In this document: in pieces, positions 52,163 through 60,517 of the stretch
How the letters are laid out: the number at the start of each line of letters is the position of its first letter
Numbering within the stretch: position 1 is the stretch's first letter
Assembly: GCF_036964905.1 (NCBI RefSeq)
Contig: NZ_JBALHR010000003.1
Coordinates: 372,001 to 436,000 of the forward strand
Reading direction: 5' to 3'
Origin: Gemmobacter denitrificans
GTDB lineage: Bacteria > Pseudomonadota > Alphaproteobacteria > Rhodobacterales > Rhodobacteraceae
DNA length: 64,000 nt
The notes under the pieces: generated by a model
Databases searched by the model: none
Told to the model about the DNA's origin: nothing
What the model saw: the letters and a program-made list of their open reading frames with translations, nothing else
Translations under genes and position numbers: made by a program

Positions 52163-52191
52163 TTGACGCTTCCCTAGAAGACGCGTATCCT
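52163..52191 (+). promoter_or_regulatory. nrdJ: sigma70-type promoter of nrdJ
   Basis: TTGACG at 52163-52168 and TATCCT at 52186-52191 are separated by exactly 17 bases. The -10 box lies 42 bases before the nrdJ start codon. This is the most consensus-like housekeeping promoter noticed in the window. Confidence 0.7.
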
Positions 52192-52233
52192 GTAGGGCCT
52201 CCCCCCGCAGACCACCAAATAGAGGATTTTCCC

Positions 52234-54510
52234 ATGTCTCGATTCGCCGCCCCCATTGCCGAGCAAATCTGGGACATGAAATACCGGCTGAAAGAGGCCG
52301 ATGGCACGCCGGTGGATGGCAGCGTGGAAGACACCTGGCGCCGCATCGCCCGGTCGCTGGCCGAGGTGGAGAAAGATCCGGCCCATTGGGAAGCGCAATT
52401 CTACAAGGCGCTGGAAGGCTTCAAATATCTGCCCGCAGGCCGGATCACCGCGGGGGCAGGCACCGGGCGCAATGTGACCCTGTTCAACTGCTTCGTCATG
52501 GGCACCGTGCCCGACAGCATGGGCGGCATTTTCGACGCCCTGAAAGAAGCCGCGCTCACCATGCAGCAGGGCGGCGGCATCGGCTATGATTTCTCGACCA
52601 TCCGCCCGCGCGGCGCCGAGGTGAAGGGCGTGGCCGCCGATGCCTCTGGCCCCCTGTCCTTCATGGATGTCTGGGATGCCATGTGCCGCACCATCATGTC
52701 GGCAGGCTCGCGTCGCGGGGCCATGATGGCCACCATGCGCTGTGACCACCCGGATGTGGAGGCCTTCATCGAGGCCAAGAAAGACCCGGCCCGCCTGCGC
52801 ATGTTCAACCTTTCGGTTCTGGTCACCGATCCCTTCATGGATGCGGTCAAGGCCGATGGCCCGTGGGATCTGGTCTTTGGCGGCAAGGTCTATCGCACCG
52901 TGCAAGCGCGCGATCTGTGGAACAAGATCATGCGCAACACCTATGATTTCGCCGAACCGGGTGTGATCTTCATCGACCGCATCAACAAGATGAACAATCT
53001 GGGCTATGTGGAGCAGATCGCCGCCACCAACCCCTGCGGCGAACAGCCCCTGCCGCCCTATGGCGCTTGCCTTCTGGGCTCGATCAACCTCGCCACGCTG
53101 GTCACCGACCCGTTCTCGGAAAAGGCCAGGCTGGACCCGGCGGCGCTGGACAGCCTCGTGCACCTCTCCGTGCGCATGATGGACAATGTGGTGGATGCCA
53201 GCCGCTTCCCGCTGCCGCAGCAGGAACAAGAAGCCCGCAACAAGCGCCGCATTGGCCTCGGTGTGACCGGCCTTGCCGATGCCCTGCTGATGCTGGGCCT
53301 GCGCTATGGCTCGGAAGAGGCCGCTGCCCAGACCGAAGCCTGGATGAAGGCCATCGCCCGCGCCGCCTATCTGGCCTCGGTCGATCTTGCCAAGGAAAAA
53401 GGCCCCTTCCCGCTGTTCGACGCCGACGCCTATCTGGCCACCGGCAACATGATGCAGATGGATGAGGACGTGCGCGAGGCCATCCGCACCCATGGCATCC
53501 GCAATGCGCTGCTCACCTCCATCGCCCCCACCGGCACCATCTCGCTGTATGCGGGCAATGTGTCCTCGGGCATCGAGCCAGTCTTCGCCTATGCCTACAA
53601 GCGCAAGGTCTTGCAGAAAGACGGCTCGCGCACCGAGGAAGAAGTGGTCGATTACGCCGTGAAACTGTGGCGCGACCTCAAGGGCGACGCCGCGCTGCCG
53701 GATTACTTCGTGAACGCGCAAACCCTGCCGCCGCTGGATCATGTGCGCATGCAGGCCGCCGCGCAGAAATGGATCGACAGTTCGATCTCCAAGACCATCA
53801 ACTGCCCCGAAGACATCAGCTTTGATGACTTCAAGGAGGTCTATATGGCCGCCTGGGATCAGGGATGCAAAGGCTGCACCACCTATCGCCCCAATGCGGT
53901 GACGGGTTCGGTACTGACCGTGTCGGAAAGCAGCGAGAAAACCCCGGCCGAGGCCCCGCAAACCACGCAAGGCGGCGAGGTGGTGTATCTCTCTGAACCG
54001 CTGGATCGCCCCGCCGCGCTGGAAGGCCATACCTACAAGGTGAAATGGCCGGGCAGCGAGCATGCGCTCTATATCACCATCAATGACATCATCATTGCCA
54101 ACCACCGCCGCCCCTTCGAGGTCTTCATCAACTCCAAGAACATGGAGCATTTCGCCTGGACCGTGGCGCTGACCCGGATGATCTCGGCGGTGTTCCGTCG
54201 CGGCGGCGATGTGAGCTTTGTGGTCGAGGAACTGAAAGCCGTGTTCGACCCGCGCGGCGGTGCCTGGATGGAAGGGCGCTATATCCCCTCGATCCTCGCG
54301 GCCATCGGCGGCGTGATCGAACGCCACCTGATCCATATCGGATTTATCGAGGGCGAGGGCATGGGCCTGAAATCGGACCCGCAAGCCGAAGTGATGGTGG
54401 TCGGCGGCGCACCGAAGGGTAACCCCTGCCCCTCCTGCGGCTCCTATGCGCTGCAAATGAAGGAAGGCTGCATGACCTGCACCGATTGCGGCCATTCCAA
54501 ATGCGGCTGA
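52234..54510 (+). CDS. nrdJ: adenosylcobalamin-dependent (class II) ribonucleotide reductase
   Basis: A 758-residue class II reductase that makes deoxyribonucleotides using adenosylcobalamin. Substrate and radical motifs are NVTLFNCFVMG, the active-site Asn/Cys/Glu set in TNPCGEQPLPPYGACLLGSINL and the phosphate-binding APTGTISLYAGNVSSGIEP. DKTINCP-like SISKTINCPEDIS follows. The C-terminal CPSC and CMTCTDCGHSKCG form the zinc/redox tail. AGAGGA precedes ATG 52234. It makes the organism's DNA synthesis dependent on B12, which fits the cobalamin-riboswitch importer at 33-36.7 kb. Confidence 0.97.
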   Translation: MSRFAAPIAEQIWDMKYRLKEADGTPVDGSVEDTWRRIARSLAEVEKDPAHWEAQFYKALEGFKYLPAGRITAGAGTGRNVTLFNCFVMGTVPDSMGGIFDALKEAALTMQQGGGIGYDFSTIRPRGAEVKGVAADASGPLSFMDVWDAMCRTIMSAGSRRGAMMATMRCDHPDVEAFIEAKKDPARLRMFNLSVLVTDPFMDAVKADGPWDLVFGGKVYRTVQARDLWNKIMRNTYDFAEPGVIFIDRINKMNNLGYVEQIAATNPCGEQPLPPYGACLLGSINLATLVTDPFSEKARLDPAALDSLVHLSVRMMDNVVDASRFPLPQQEQEARNKRRIGLGVTGLADALLMLGLRYGSEEAAAQTEAWMKAIARAAYLASVDLAKEKGPFPLFDADAYLATGNMMQMDEDVREAIRTHGIRNALLTSIAPTGTISLYAGNVSSGIEPVFAYAYKRKVLQKDGSRTEEEVVDYAVKLWRDLKGDAALPDYFVNAQTLPPLDHVRMQAAAQKWIDSSISKTINCPEDISFDDFKEVYMAAWDQGCKGCTTYRPNAVTGSVLTVSESSEKTPAEAPQTTQGGEVVYLSEPLDRPAALEGHTYKVKWPGSEHALYITINDIIIANHRRPFEVFINSKNMEHFAWTVALTRMISAVFRRGGDVSFVVEELKAVFDPRGGAWMEGRYIPSILAAIGGVIERHLIHIGFIEGEGMGLKSDPQAEVMVVGGAPKGNPCPSCGSYALQMKEGCMTCTDCGHSKCG

Positions 54511-54533
54511 GGGCTGTCCGGACGGTATGAATG

Positions 54534-54989
54534 TGTAGACGCCTCTAAAGTTTGTCCTTTTTCGGCGTTTTCTGTCCATCGCGGACGCTAAAGTTTGTCC
54601 ATCGGCCCTTTTCGGGGCCGATGGACCTGAAAATCCAGAGAAATCCACCTCAGGCCCTGGATCCCCAAATCCGCCAGTTTGCCCCGCTTGACGCCCGCGA
54701 AAATCGCGGGCATCGATAGGGGCATGAACAGGATTGTGCCCTCTCAGCTCATATGAGCGACCCAAGTCTGACCCCACTCATCGGGGCCGGAACAGGTCGC
54801 GGCATCGCCTGAAAATCTCCCCTTCGTCTTTGTAGACGCCTCTATCTGACCACCCTCGCGCGTGTTGAAATCAAGCCTTCGACGATCGTGCAGCGTGCAG
54901 ATTTGACCTTGGGCTGGAACCTTTCGCGGCAGCGCATGCTGGTGGCAAACAAGCCGCAAGCAATTGGCGGCACCGGCTCCGCCGCCTGA
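54534..54989 (+). repeat. left-end repeats, hairpins and duplicated 14-mer
   Basis: TGTAGACGCCTCTA occurs twice (54534-54547 and 54831-54844), about 297 bases apart, each beginning with the TGT typical of transposon ends. AAAGTTTGTCC occurs at about 54546-54556 and again ending at 54600. A 12-bp perfect hairpin lies at 54597-54626 and a 7-bp one at 54693-54711. After the second 14-mer, an unrecognised frame without a start codon stays open to 54989 and ends in a GGCGGC/GCCGCC hairpin. The region probably stacks the ends of more than one insertion. No intact gene is seen between 54511 and 55177. Confidence 0.55.
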
Positions 54990-55177
54990 TTTTCCGATCA
55001 AGAAAGGGACTCACTGGCCCGCGCGTGCTGCGCGCGGGACCGGCATCCCCTTGCGGATCGATACCGGTTTAGGGCGCGTCACGCCCCGCGTCCTCGCCAC
55101 CATACAAAAAAATCAGCGTCTCGCAGCTGCACGGTTGCCGGACTGTTCCTGTCACAATTCAACGAAAGAGCGCTAAA

Positions 55178-56958
55178 ATGTCTAAGATCTCCAGAAACTT
55201 CTTGCCCTGCTTCAGTCTGGAACCCCACCATATTTACAAGTTCAACGATGCTGTTTGGCGTTTTGCCTACCGCAACATGGACAGCGTTACGTTCCACTTG
55301 ATGGACGATCCTCGCACACAAACCACGCTTGAAATCTCGGTCCTGACCCAGATGAACGCGGCGGGGGCAGTGTCGATCATCCCCTTTGGCCTTCTGCCTG
55401 AACATGCGCGGCCTGCCCGTCTCGGACCGGACGATGACGTCTTTGTTGCCTCGCTCACGGCTGGTCAAAAGGCCGTCCTTGATGGGCGCTATGCGATGGT
55501 TCGCGCGGTCAAGGAACTCGCAGCGCCAAACGCAGATGACGCGGATACGGAGGGTCGTATCGGCAAAGACGCCGATTTGGCTTGCGGAAATCGCCTTCGC
55601 ATGACCGATGCCTCGATCACGCAAAACATGGACCGCATCCGCAAGAAGGCGGAAGAGTATCTCCGCGAAGAACTGCCTGATCCTGCAAACGCCTTGGCCG
55701 AAAAAGAATGGCGTGATGGCGTCGGACCGAAGCCAAAGACGCCCCTTCGGGTTCTTGCGCCTGCGGAAATCAGTGCACGAACCTCAACAAGCTCACGCTT
55801 TCTGACTGGAACAAGGCGGGGGATGTTGGCTTCGGGTTCGCCGCGCGTGGCGAACACGGGATCCGCGAAGCATTGGATGAAGGCTACAACCGCGCTGTGA
55901 AAGCCGGCCTGAAGGGCGGTCCGCAACACATCTTCGGCCGCCTCTATCAATGGCTTCAATTCAACAAGAACGAAAAGTCGAAGGGACCCGTTAGCGATGT
56001 CGTGAGGGACTATGTGCTCGACAACTTCCCGATCGCAAAAGGCACCCGGTTGATGGGACAGGTCGTTGACTGTCAGCGCGTTCATTCGATCCATAGTCTT
56101 GCCAAAGTTTCAGGTGAACACCCGAAAACCGTGAACCGCGCGGTGATCCTTGCTGGTCTCGCAAAAGGAGACCCCGACAAGGCAAGTGTTCGAACGGTCT
56201 TTGATGCAGAGGCTGGGGTTGCTCTATTCGACCGCATCCGGGACTCGATCCCAACCAATCACTTGCCCAAATACCTGAACTGCAACCGGACCCAGGCAGA
56301 AACACTTGTTCGCTCGGGAGTAATCCCGCGTTTGTTTGATTTCCCAGAAAGCCAAGCCAGCTTTCTCAGAAACGTCGCAAGGAAGGACGCTGACGCTTTC
56401 CTTGATAAGCTCTTCCGTGCTGTGACCATCAAAACCCCACCTTATGACGGGATGCTTGAGATTGTTGCGGCAGCCGAAGCCTCACGTTGGCCGGTGCTAG
56501 ACATCATCAAGGCAATCCTTGACGGACACCTGACCCGTGTTGGCTGTCTCGATCGCGACCTGCGTTTCAAAGGCATCGTTGTCGATCCGGAAGAGATCAA
56601 GGTTGCGGTTGCCCAGCTGGGTGATCAAGGGATGCTCAGTGTTGATGAGGCGGCAAAGCGCCTGCGCATCAGCCCTTCGAAACTTGAGTTTCTCGCCAAA
56701 CAGACGGACAAGGGTGGCGCCCCGTATCTCGCAAGCGTCACCTTCACTAACGCCAAAGGGGTGCAAAAGAGATCCATCCCGGTGACCGATCTCAACGCAT
56801 TCCTCGATCGGCATGTTTCACTGACAGATCTGGCAGCCGAACTTGGGCTTCCCGTTAAGAAGCTGGCGGCCGATTTGGCATTGCGGGGGATCAACCCGAT
56901 TGCGCCCAATCGCCTCGTGGGCCGATATTATTTCAGTCGGTCCGATCTTGCTGCATAG
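55178..56958 (+). pseudogene. tniA-tniQ fusion remnant
   Basis: The first frame (from ATG 55178) encodes about 200 residues resembling the N terminus of a TniA-like DDE transposase (FFSLAPHH-like start FLPCFSLEPHHIYKFND, then DASITQNMDRIRKKAEEYL). It then runs 40 codons of nonsense to 55900. From about 55750 a second frame continues to 56958 with TniQ features: a CACGNQC zinc-type site, IFGRLYQWLQF, VSDVVRDYVLDNFPIAKGTRL, VHSIHSLAKVSGEHPKTVNRAVILAGL and a C-terminal helix-turn-helix. The junction near 55775 thus joins tniA to tniQ out of frame; the tniA catalytic core and all of tniB are missing. The element cannot transpose by itself. Family assignment is from remembered patterns. Confidence 0.65.
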
Positions 56959-56982
56959 CCTGTTGCCATCCCCGTGCATTGA

Positions 56983-57008
56983 GGGCCGCCCGCTTGGGCG
57001 GCCCTTTT
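56983..57008 (+). terminator. rho-independent terminator after the tniQ remnant
   Basis: GGGCCGCCC and GGGCGGCCC form a perfect 9-bp stem with a GCTT loop, followed by TTTT, 25 bases after the stop codon. Confidence 0.88.
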
Positions 57009-57031
57009 GATTCACACGGAAAATTTTCCAG

Positions 57032-57126
57032 TGGACAAAAATAGACTGCCAAATGGACAAAGGCCTTGGAACGCAACAAACCTCATATCAACAAAATCAG
57101 TTGGTTACAGGAAGTCGATGGACAAA
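57032..57126. repeat. right-end TGGACAAA repeats
   Basis: TGGACAAA occurs three times (57032, 57054, 57119) in AT-rich DNA. The last is within CGATGGACAAA, the exact complement of a left-side copy at 54594-54604. The set probably represents transposase-binding sites of the right end of the transposon remnant. The 57008-57226 stretch holds no gene. Confidence 0.55.
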
Positions 57127-57226
57127 AATTGGGTGTCTCGTCAAATGGTGTTTGGGCGACCAATCACTGCGCAAACAAGCCCGAAAGCCGTTTCCTGAGA
57201 GGCTGACCCGCAGAAACACGAACTTG

Positions 57227-57253
57227 CGCCGCCCGGAATCGGGCGGCGTTTGT
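57227..57253 (+). terminator. strong hairpin, terminator-like
   Basis: CGCCGCCCG and CGGGCGGCG form a perfect 9-bp stem with a GAAT loop, followed by TTTGT. On the plus strand it would stop read-through from the transposon remnant toward the BCCT gene. It may also be a boundary left from the original chromosome. Confidence 0.6.
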
Positions 57254-57301
57254 CATGACAACTGCCGGATTTTCCACCCAAGGGCTTGACGCAGGCCAAA
57301 C

Positions 57302-57328
57302 AAAAGGGCCGCCCCAGCGGGGCGACCC
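57302..57328 (-). terminator. rho-independent terminator of the BCCT gene
   Basis: On the minus strand GGGTCGCCCC pairs with GGGGCGGCCC (10 bp including one G-U) around GCT, followed by TTTTG. It begins 25 bases after the BCCT stop codon. Confidence 0.8.
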
Positions 57329-57352
57329 GATGTTCACTGCCCAAAGGCGGAC

Positions 57353-58990
57353 TTATTCGCGGGATGAGCCGGTTTTCGCGCGCTGCCCGTCACGGATCAG
57401 CGCCTTGATCAGGGCAATCCCCATCAGGGCCAGAACAAAGCTGAAGGGCAGGGCACCGATGATCATCGCGGTTTGGATCGCCGACAGACCGCCCGCCAGC
57501 AACAGTACCGAAATCACCAGCGTCAGCGCCACACCCCAGACCAGGATATGCACCTTGCCCTTGGGCGTTTCATCGCCCGCAGCGTTGATGGTGTTGATGA
57601 TCAGGATGGCGCTATCGGCCGAGGTGACCAGATAGGTCAGCAGCAGCACGACCAGCATCGCCGACATCAGCACGGCCAACGCAGGTGAAAGCAGCTGGTT
57701 CACCGTTGCAAACAACTGGCTTGAAAGACCTGCATCAAGGATGGCGCGATTGGCACCGCCGTTCAGTTCAAGGTCGATCGCGGTTCCGCCCGCCATGGCA
57801 AACCAGATGAAACACATGATCGAGGGCACGATCATGGCACCCATCACATATTCACGCAGGCTGCGCCCGCGCGAGATGCGGGCAAGGAACAGGCCCACGA
57901 AGGGGGCAAAAGCGATCCACCAGGCCCAGTAGAAGATGGTCCAGCCACCTTGCCATGCGGCCAGCGCATCACCTGTCTCGGTGCCATCGGGGTGCCAGAC
58001 GGTGACCATCATGGCAGGCAGGCCCATCAGGTAATCTCCGATCCCGACAAACAGCGCCTTGAGCGCAAAGGCGGTGGAGCCAAAGACCAGCAGAAAGGCC
58101 AGGAAGAAGAAGGTCAGGCCCATGTTCAGGTTGGACAGCCATTTGATGCCCTTGCCAACGCCCGACAGCGCCGAAAGGGTGGAAAGGCCCATGATGATGA
58201 CCAATGCCCCGATCATGGCGGCATTGCTGGGGGTGGTGCCGTCGGCCTGCATCACCCAGCCTGCGCCGGTGATATTGTAAAAGCCGCTGGCGAATTGCGA
58301 CACGCCAAAGCCGATAGTGACCGAAACGCCCAGCACGGTGGCGATCACGGCAACGATATCCACGGCATGGCCCAGTGGGCCCGACAGGCTGCGCCCGAAC
58401 AAGGGTGTCAGCCCGGAACGGATGGTCAGTGGCAGTCCGCGGCGATAGCTGAAGAAGGCCAGTGCAAGCCCTGTCAGGGCATAGCAGCCCCAGGCCGACA
58501 GGCCCCAATGCATGAACGACCATTTGAAGGCTGCCCGCACCACCTCGGCGCTTTCGGCGGTCACCTGGCCGGTGATGACTTCGGGGTTGGTGGAGAAATG
58601 ATAGATCGGCTCGCCCGTGGAATAGGTCAGCATCCCGATGCCGATCCCGGCGCCGAACATCATGGAAAACCATGAAAATGTTGAAAATTCAGGTTCTTCA
58701 CCATCGCGCCCCAACCGGATGCGCCCAGTGGCAGGCCAGATCGCCAGCGCAAGGCAGGTGATCAGATAGAAGGCCATGACATAGATGTACCATGTGCCGA
58801 ACGATCCCAGCAGAAAGCCGTTCAGTGCCGAAAGGGCAGCTCCTGCATTTTCGGGAAAGGCCGCGGCCCAGATGATGAGCAGGCCCACAAGCAGCTTGGA
58901 CCCGATGGTGACAATCGTGTTGAACCCTTCATAAAACCCGCTGTTGGCCGTAGTGATCGGCAAATCCCTTAGTGGTGGCTTGATAGCCAT
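57353..58990 (-). CDS. BCCT family betaine/carnitine/choline transporter
   Basis: A 545-residue inner-membrane transporter with about twelve hydrophobic segments. The family's glycine-rich helix motif is FGAGIGIGMLTYSTGEP; the next signature helix contains SFMHWGLSAWGCYALTGLALAFFSYRR, and the Trp-rich segment is FYWAWWIAFAPFVGLFLARISRGR. These identify the family, which takes up quaternary ammonium or sulfonium compounds (betaine, carnitine, choline, DMSP). The motif reads GAGIGIG, so Na+ rather than H+ or antiport cannot be settled. GGAGGGAGGGAG precedes the ATG. It is monocistronic. Confidence 0.93.
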   Translation of the reverse strand: MAIKPPLRDLPITTANSGFYEGFNTIVTIGSKLLVGLLIIWAAAFPENAGAALSALNGFLLGSFGTWYIYVMAFYLITCLALAIWPATGRIRLGRDGEEPEFSTFSWFSMMFGAGIGIGMLTYSTGEPIYHFSTNPEVITGQVTAESAEVVRAAFKWSFMHWGLSAWGCYALTGLALAFFSYRRGLPLTIRSGLTPLFGRSLSGPLGHAVDIVAVIATVLGVSVTIGFGVSQFASGFYNITGAGWVMQADGTTPSNAAMIGALVIIMGLSTLSALSGVGKGIKWLSNLNMGLTFFFLAFLLVFGSTAFALKALFVGIGDYLMGLPAMMVTVWHPDGTETGDALAAWQGGWTIFYWAWWIAFAPFVGLFLARISRGRSLREYVMGAMIVPSIMCFIWFAMAGGTAIDLELNGGANRAILDAGLSSQLFATVNQLLSPALAVLMSAMLVVLLLTYLVTSADSAILIINTINAAGDETPKGKVHILVWGVALTLVISVLLLAGGLSAIQTAMIIGALPFSFVLALMGIALIKALIRDGQRAKTGSSRE

Positions 58991-59329
58991 GGCTCCCTCC
59001 CTCCGGTTGCTCCGGACTGTCCGTTCTGGGCAGCCCGGTCGCGCGGGAGCATGGGCATTTCACAAATTTGTCATGCGGCTGAGGCGACTGTGATCCGGTA
59101 AATTGCGACACATGGCGCATTCGGGCCCGGCAGACCGAGTTTTCAGCCGGGCCATGAGGCGGGGCGACGGGTGGAATGCTGCGCAGCGTTCAGAAACCGC
59201 AAGCAGCGAAAAAGCCACAATATCCCGCAGCATACCATGGATGGTGTGTCGTTTTTCTGGACCGCGCAGGAATAGCCCGCTATCCTGCCTTCAAACGGGG
59301 CGACATGACCCCGACATGAGGCAGTACAC
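58991..59329. other. 339-bp divergent promoter region, no gene
   Basis: The stretch separates the divergent BCCT and aminotransferase genes. I see the BCCT ribosome-binding site at its left edge and a TATCCT-like -10 candidate near 59280 for the aminotransferase, without a good -35 box. Short open frames here have no recognisable content. Confidence 0.5.
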
Positions 59330-60508
59330 ATGGCGTTTCCTGAGCGGTTTTCGAACCTGCCGGATTATGCGTTTCCGCGCCTGCGGAAACTTCTGGATCA
59401 TCTGCCGCCCGGCGGGCCGCAGATTTCCATGACGATTGGCGAACCCAAACATGCCATGCCCGGTTTTGTCGGTCCGGTTCTGGCCGCGAATCTGGATGGG
59501 TTTGGCGTCTATCCGCCCAATGACGGCACGCCGGAATTGTTGGCCCGGATCGGGGACTGGGTGCAGCGCCGCTATGGGGTTGCGCTGCCGGAAAACCGGT
59601 TGATGGTGCTGAACGGCACGCGCGAGGGGTTGTTCAATGCGCTGATCGCGCTGTGCCCCGAACGCAAGAACGGCAAACAGCCTGCGGTGCTGATGCCCAA
59701 CCCGTTCTATCAGGTCTATGCGGTGGCCGCGCTGACGGTGGGGGCCGAACCGGTCTATGTGCCTGCAACAGCCGCAACCGGCCATCTGCCGGATTATGCG
59801 GGCCTGGCGCCTGATCTGCTGGATCGTGTCGCTGTGGCCTATATCTGTTCGCCCGCCAATCCGCAGGGCGCGGTGGCGGATCGCGCCTATTGGGAAACCC
59901 TGCTGGCGTTGGCAGAAAAGCATGATTTCGTGATCTTTGCGGATGAATGTTATTCCGAAATCTGGCGGACGGCCCCGCCGCCCGGCATCCTGCAGGTGGC
60001 GCAGGATGTGGGCGCCAACCCGGAACGTGTGCTGGCCTTTCATTCGCTGTCCAAACGCTCCAACCTGCCGGGGCTGAGGTCGGGTTTTGTGGCGGCCGGG
60101 CCGGAAAGCATGATCCGCCTGCGCAAGCTGCGCGCCTTTGCCGGGGCACCATTGCCCCTGCCGTTGCAACGGGTGGCCGAAGCGGCCTGGGCGGACGAAG
60201 ATCACGTCACTGCCTCGCGCGCCTTGTATCAGGCCAAATTCGATGCGGCTGACCGCATCTTCTCGGGGATGCAAGGCTATGCTTCGCCGGAAGGGGGCTT
60301 TTTCCTTTGGCTTCCGGTCGAGGATGGCGAGGCGGCGGCGGTAAAACTCTGGACGCAGACCGGCGTGCGGGTTCTGCCCGGGGCCTATCTGTCGCGCGAA
60401 GCGGACGGGCAGAACCCCGGCCAGCCCTACATCCGCGTGGCGCTGGTCGCTCCGCAGGACGAAACCGAACGCGGCCTGATCCGGCTGCGCGATTGCATTT
60501 ACGGGTGA
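59330..60508 (+). CDS. class I/II aminotransferase, DapC-like
   Basis: A 392-residue fold-type I PLP enzyme. PLP-site segments are LNGTREGLFNALIAL, NPFYQVY, the Asn in CSPANPQGAV, Asp/Tyr in FADECYSEIW, the Schiff-base Lys in SLSKRSNLPGLRSGF, and the substrate Arg in QPYIRVALV. SLSKRSNLPGLRSGF is close to N-succinyldiaminopimelate aminotransferases, so lysine/peptidoglycan precursor synthesis is the best guess. Related kynurenine- or aspartate-type activity is not excluded. It is followed by ftsK after 9 bases, a frequent Rhodobacterales arrangement. Confidence 0.88.
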   Translation: MAFPERFSNLPDYAFPRLRKLLDHLPPGGPQISMTIGEPKHAMPGFVGPVLAANLDGFGVYPPNDGTPELLARIGDWVQRRYGVALPENRLMVLNGTREGLFNALIALCPERKNGKQPAVLMPNPFYQVYAVAALTVGAEPVYVPATAATGHLPDYAGLAPDLLDRVAVAYICSPANPQGAVADRAYWETLLALAEKHDFVIFADECYSEIWRTAPPPGILQVAQDVGANPERVLAFHSLSKRSNLPGLRSGFVAAGPESMIRLRKLRAFAGAPLPLPLQRVAEAAWADEDHVTASRALYQAKFDAADRIFSGMQGYASPEGGFFLWLPVEDGEAAAVKLWTQTGVRVLPGAYLSREADGQNPGQPYIRVALVAPQDETERGLIRLRDCIYG

Positions 60509-60517
60509 GGACGGCAG

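Larger units (their letters stand above)
54534..57190. mobile_element. degenerate TniABQ (Tn552/Tn5053-like) transposon region
   Basis: The segment between nrdJ and the BCCT gene holds a fused tniA/tniQ remnant flanked by short repeats in opposite orientation. TTTGTCCATCG occurs at 54594-54604 and its complement CGATGGACAAA at 57116-57126. Further TTTGTCC/CTGTCC copies lie at the left (about 54550, 54572), and TGGACAAA copies at the right (57032, 57054). Multiple end repeats are normal for Mu/Tn7/Tn5053-type elements. Composition is less GC-rich than the flanks. The outer limits are approximate, and no target duplication was identified. Confidence 0.65.

Noticed and set aside
52174..54777. 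Minus-strand open frame of 867 codons
   Set aside because: Complete antisense of nrdJ; the His/Gly/Asp-rich translation has no recognisable domain.
54744..55001. Minus-strand open frame of 85 codons in the transposon left end
   Set aside because: No similarity to any family I recognise, and it crosses repeat and hairpin structures of the element end.
54594..57126. CRISPR-like interpretation of the TTTGTCC/TGGACAAA repeats
   Set aside because: Repeats are short, few, in two opposite groups at the ends of a transposase-type remnant, and not regularly spaced.
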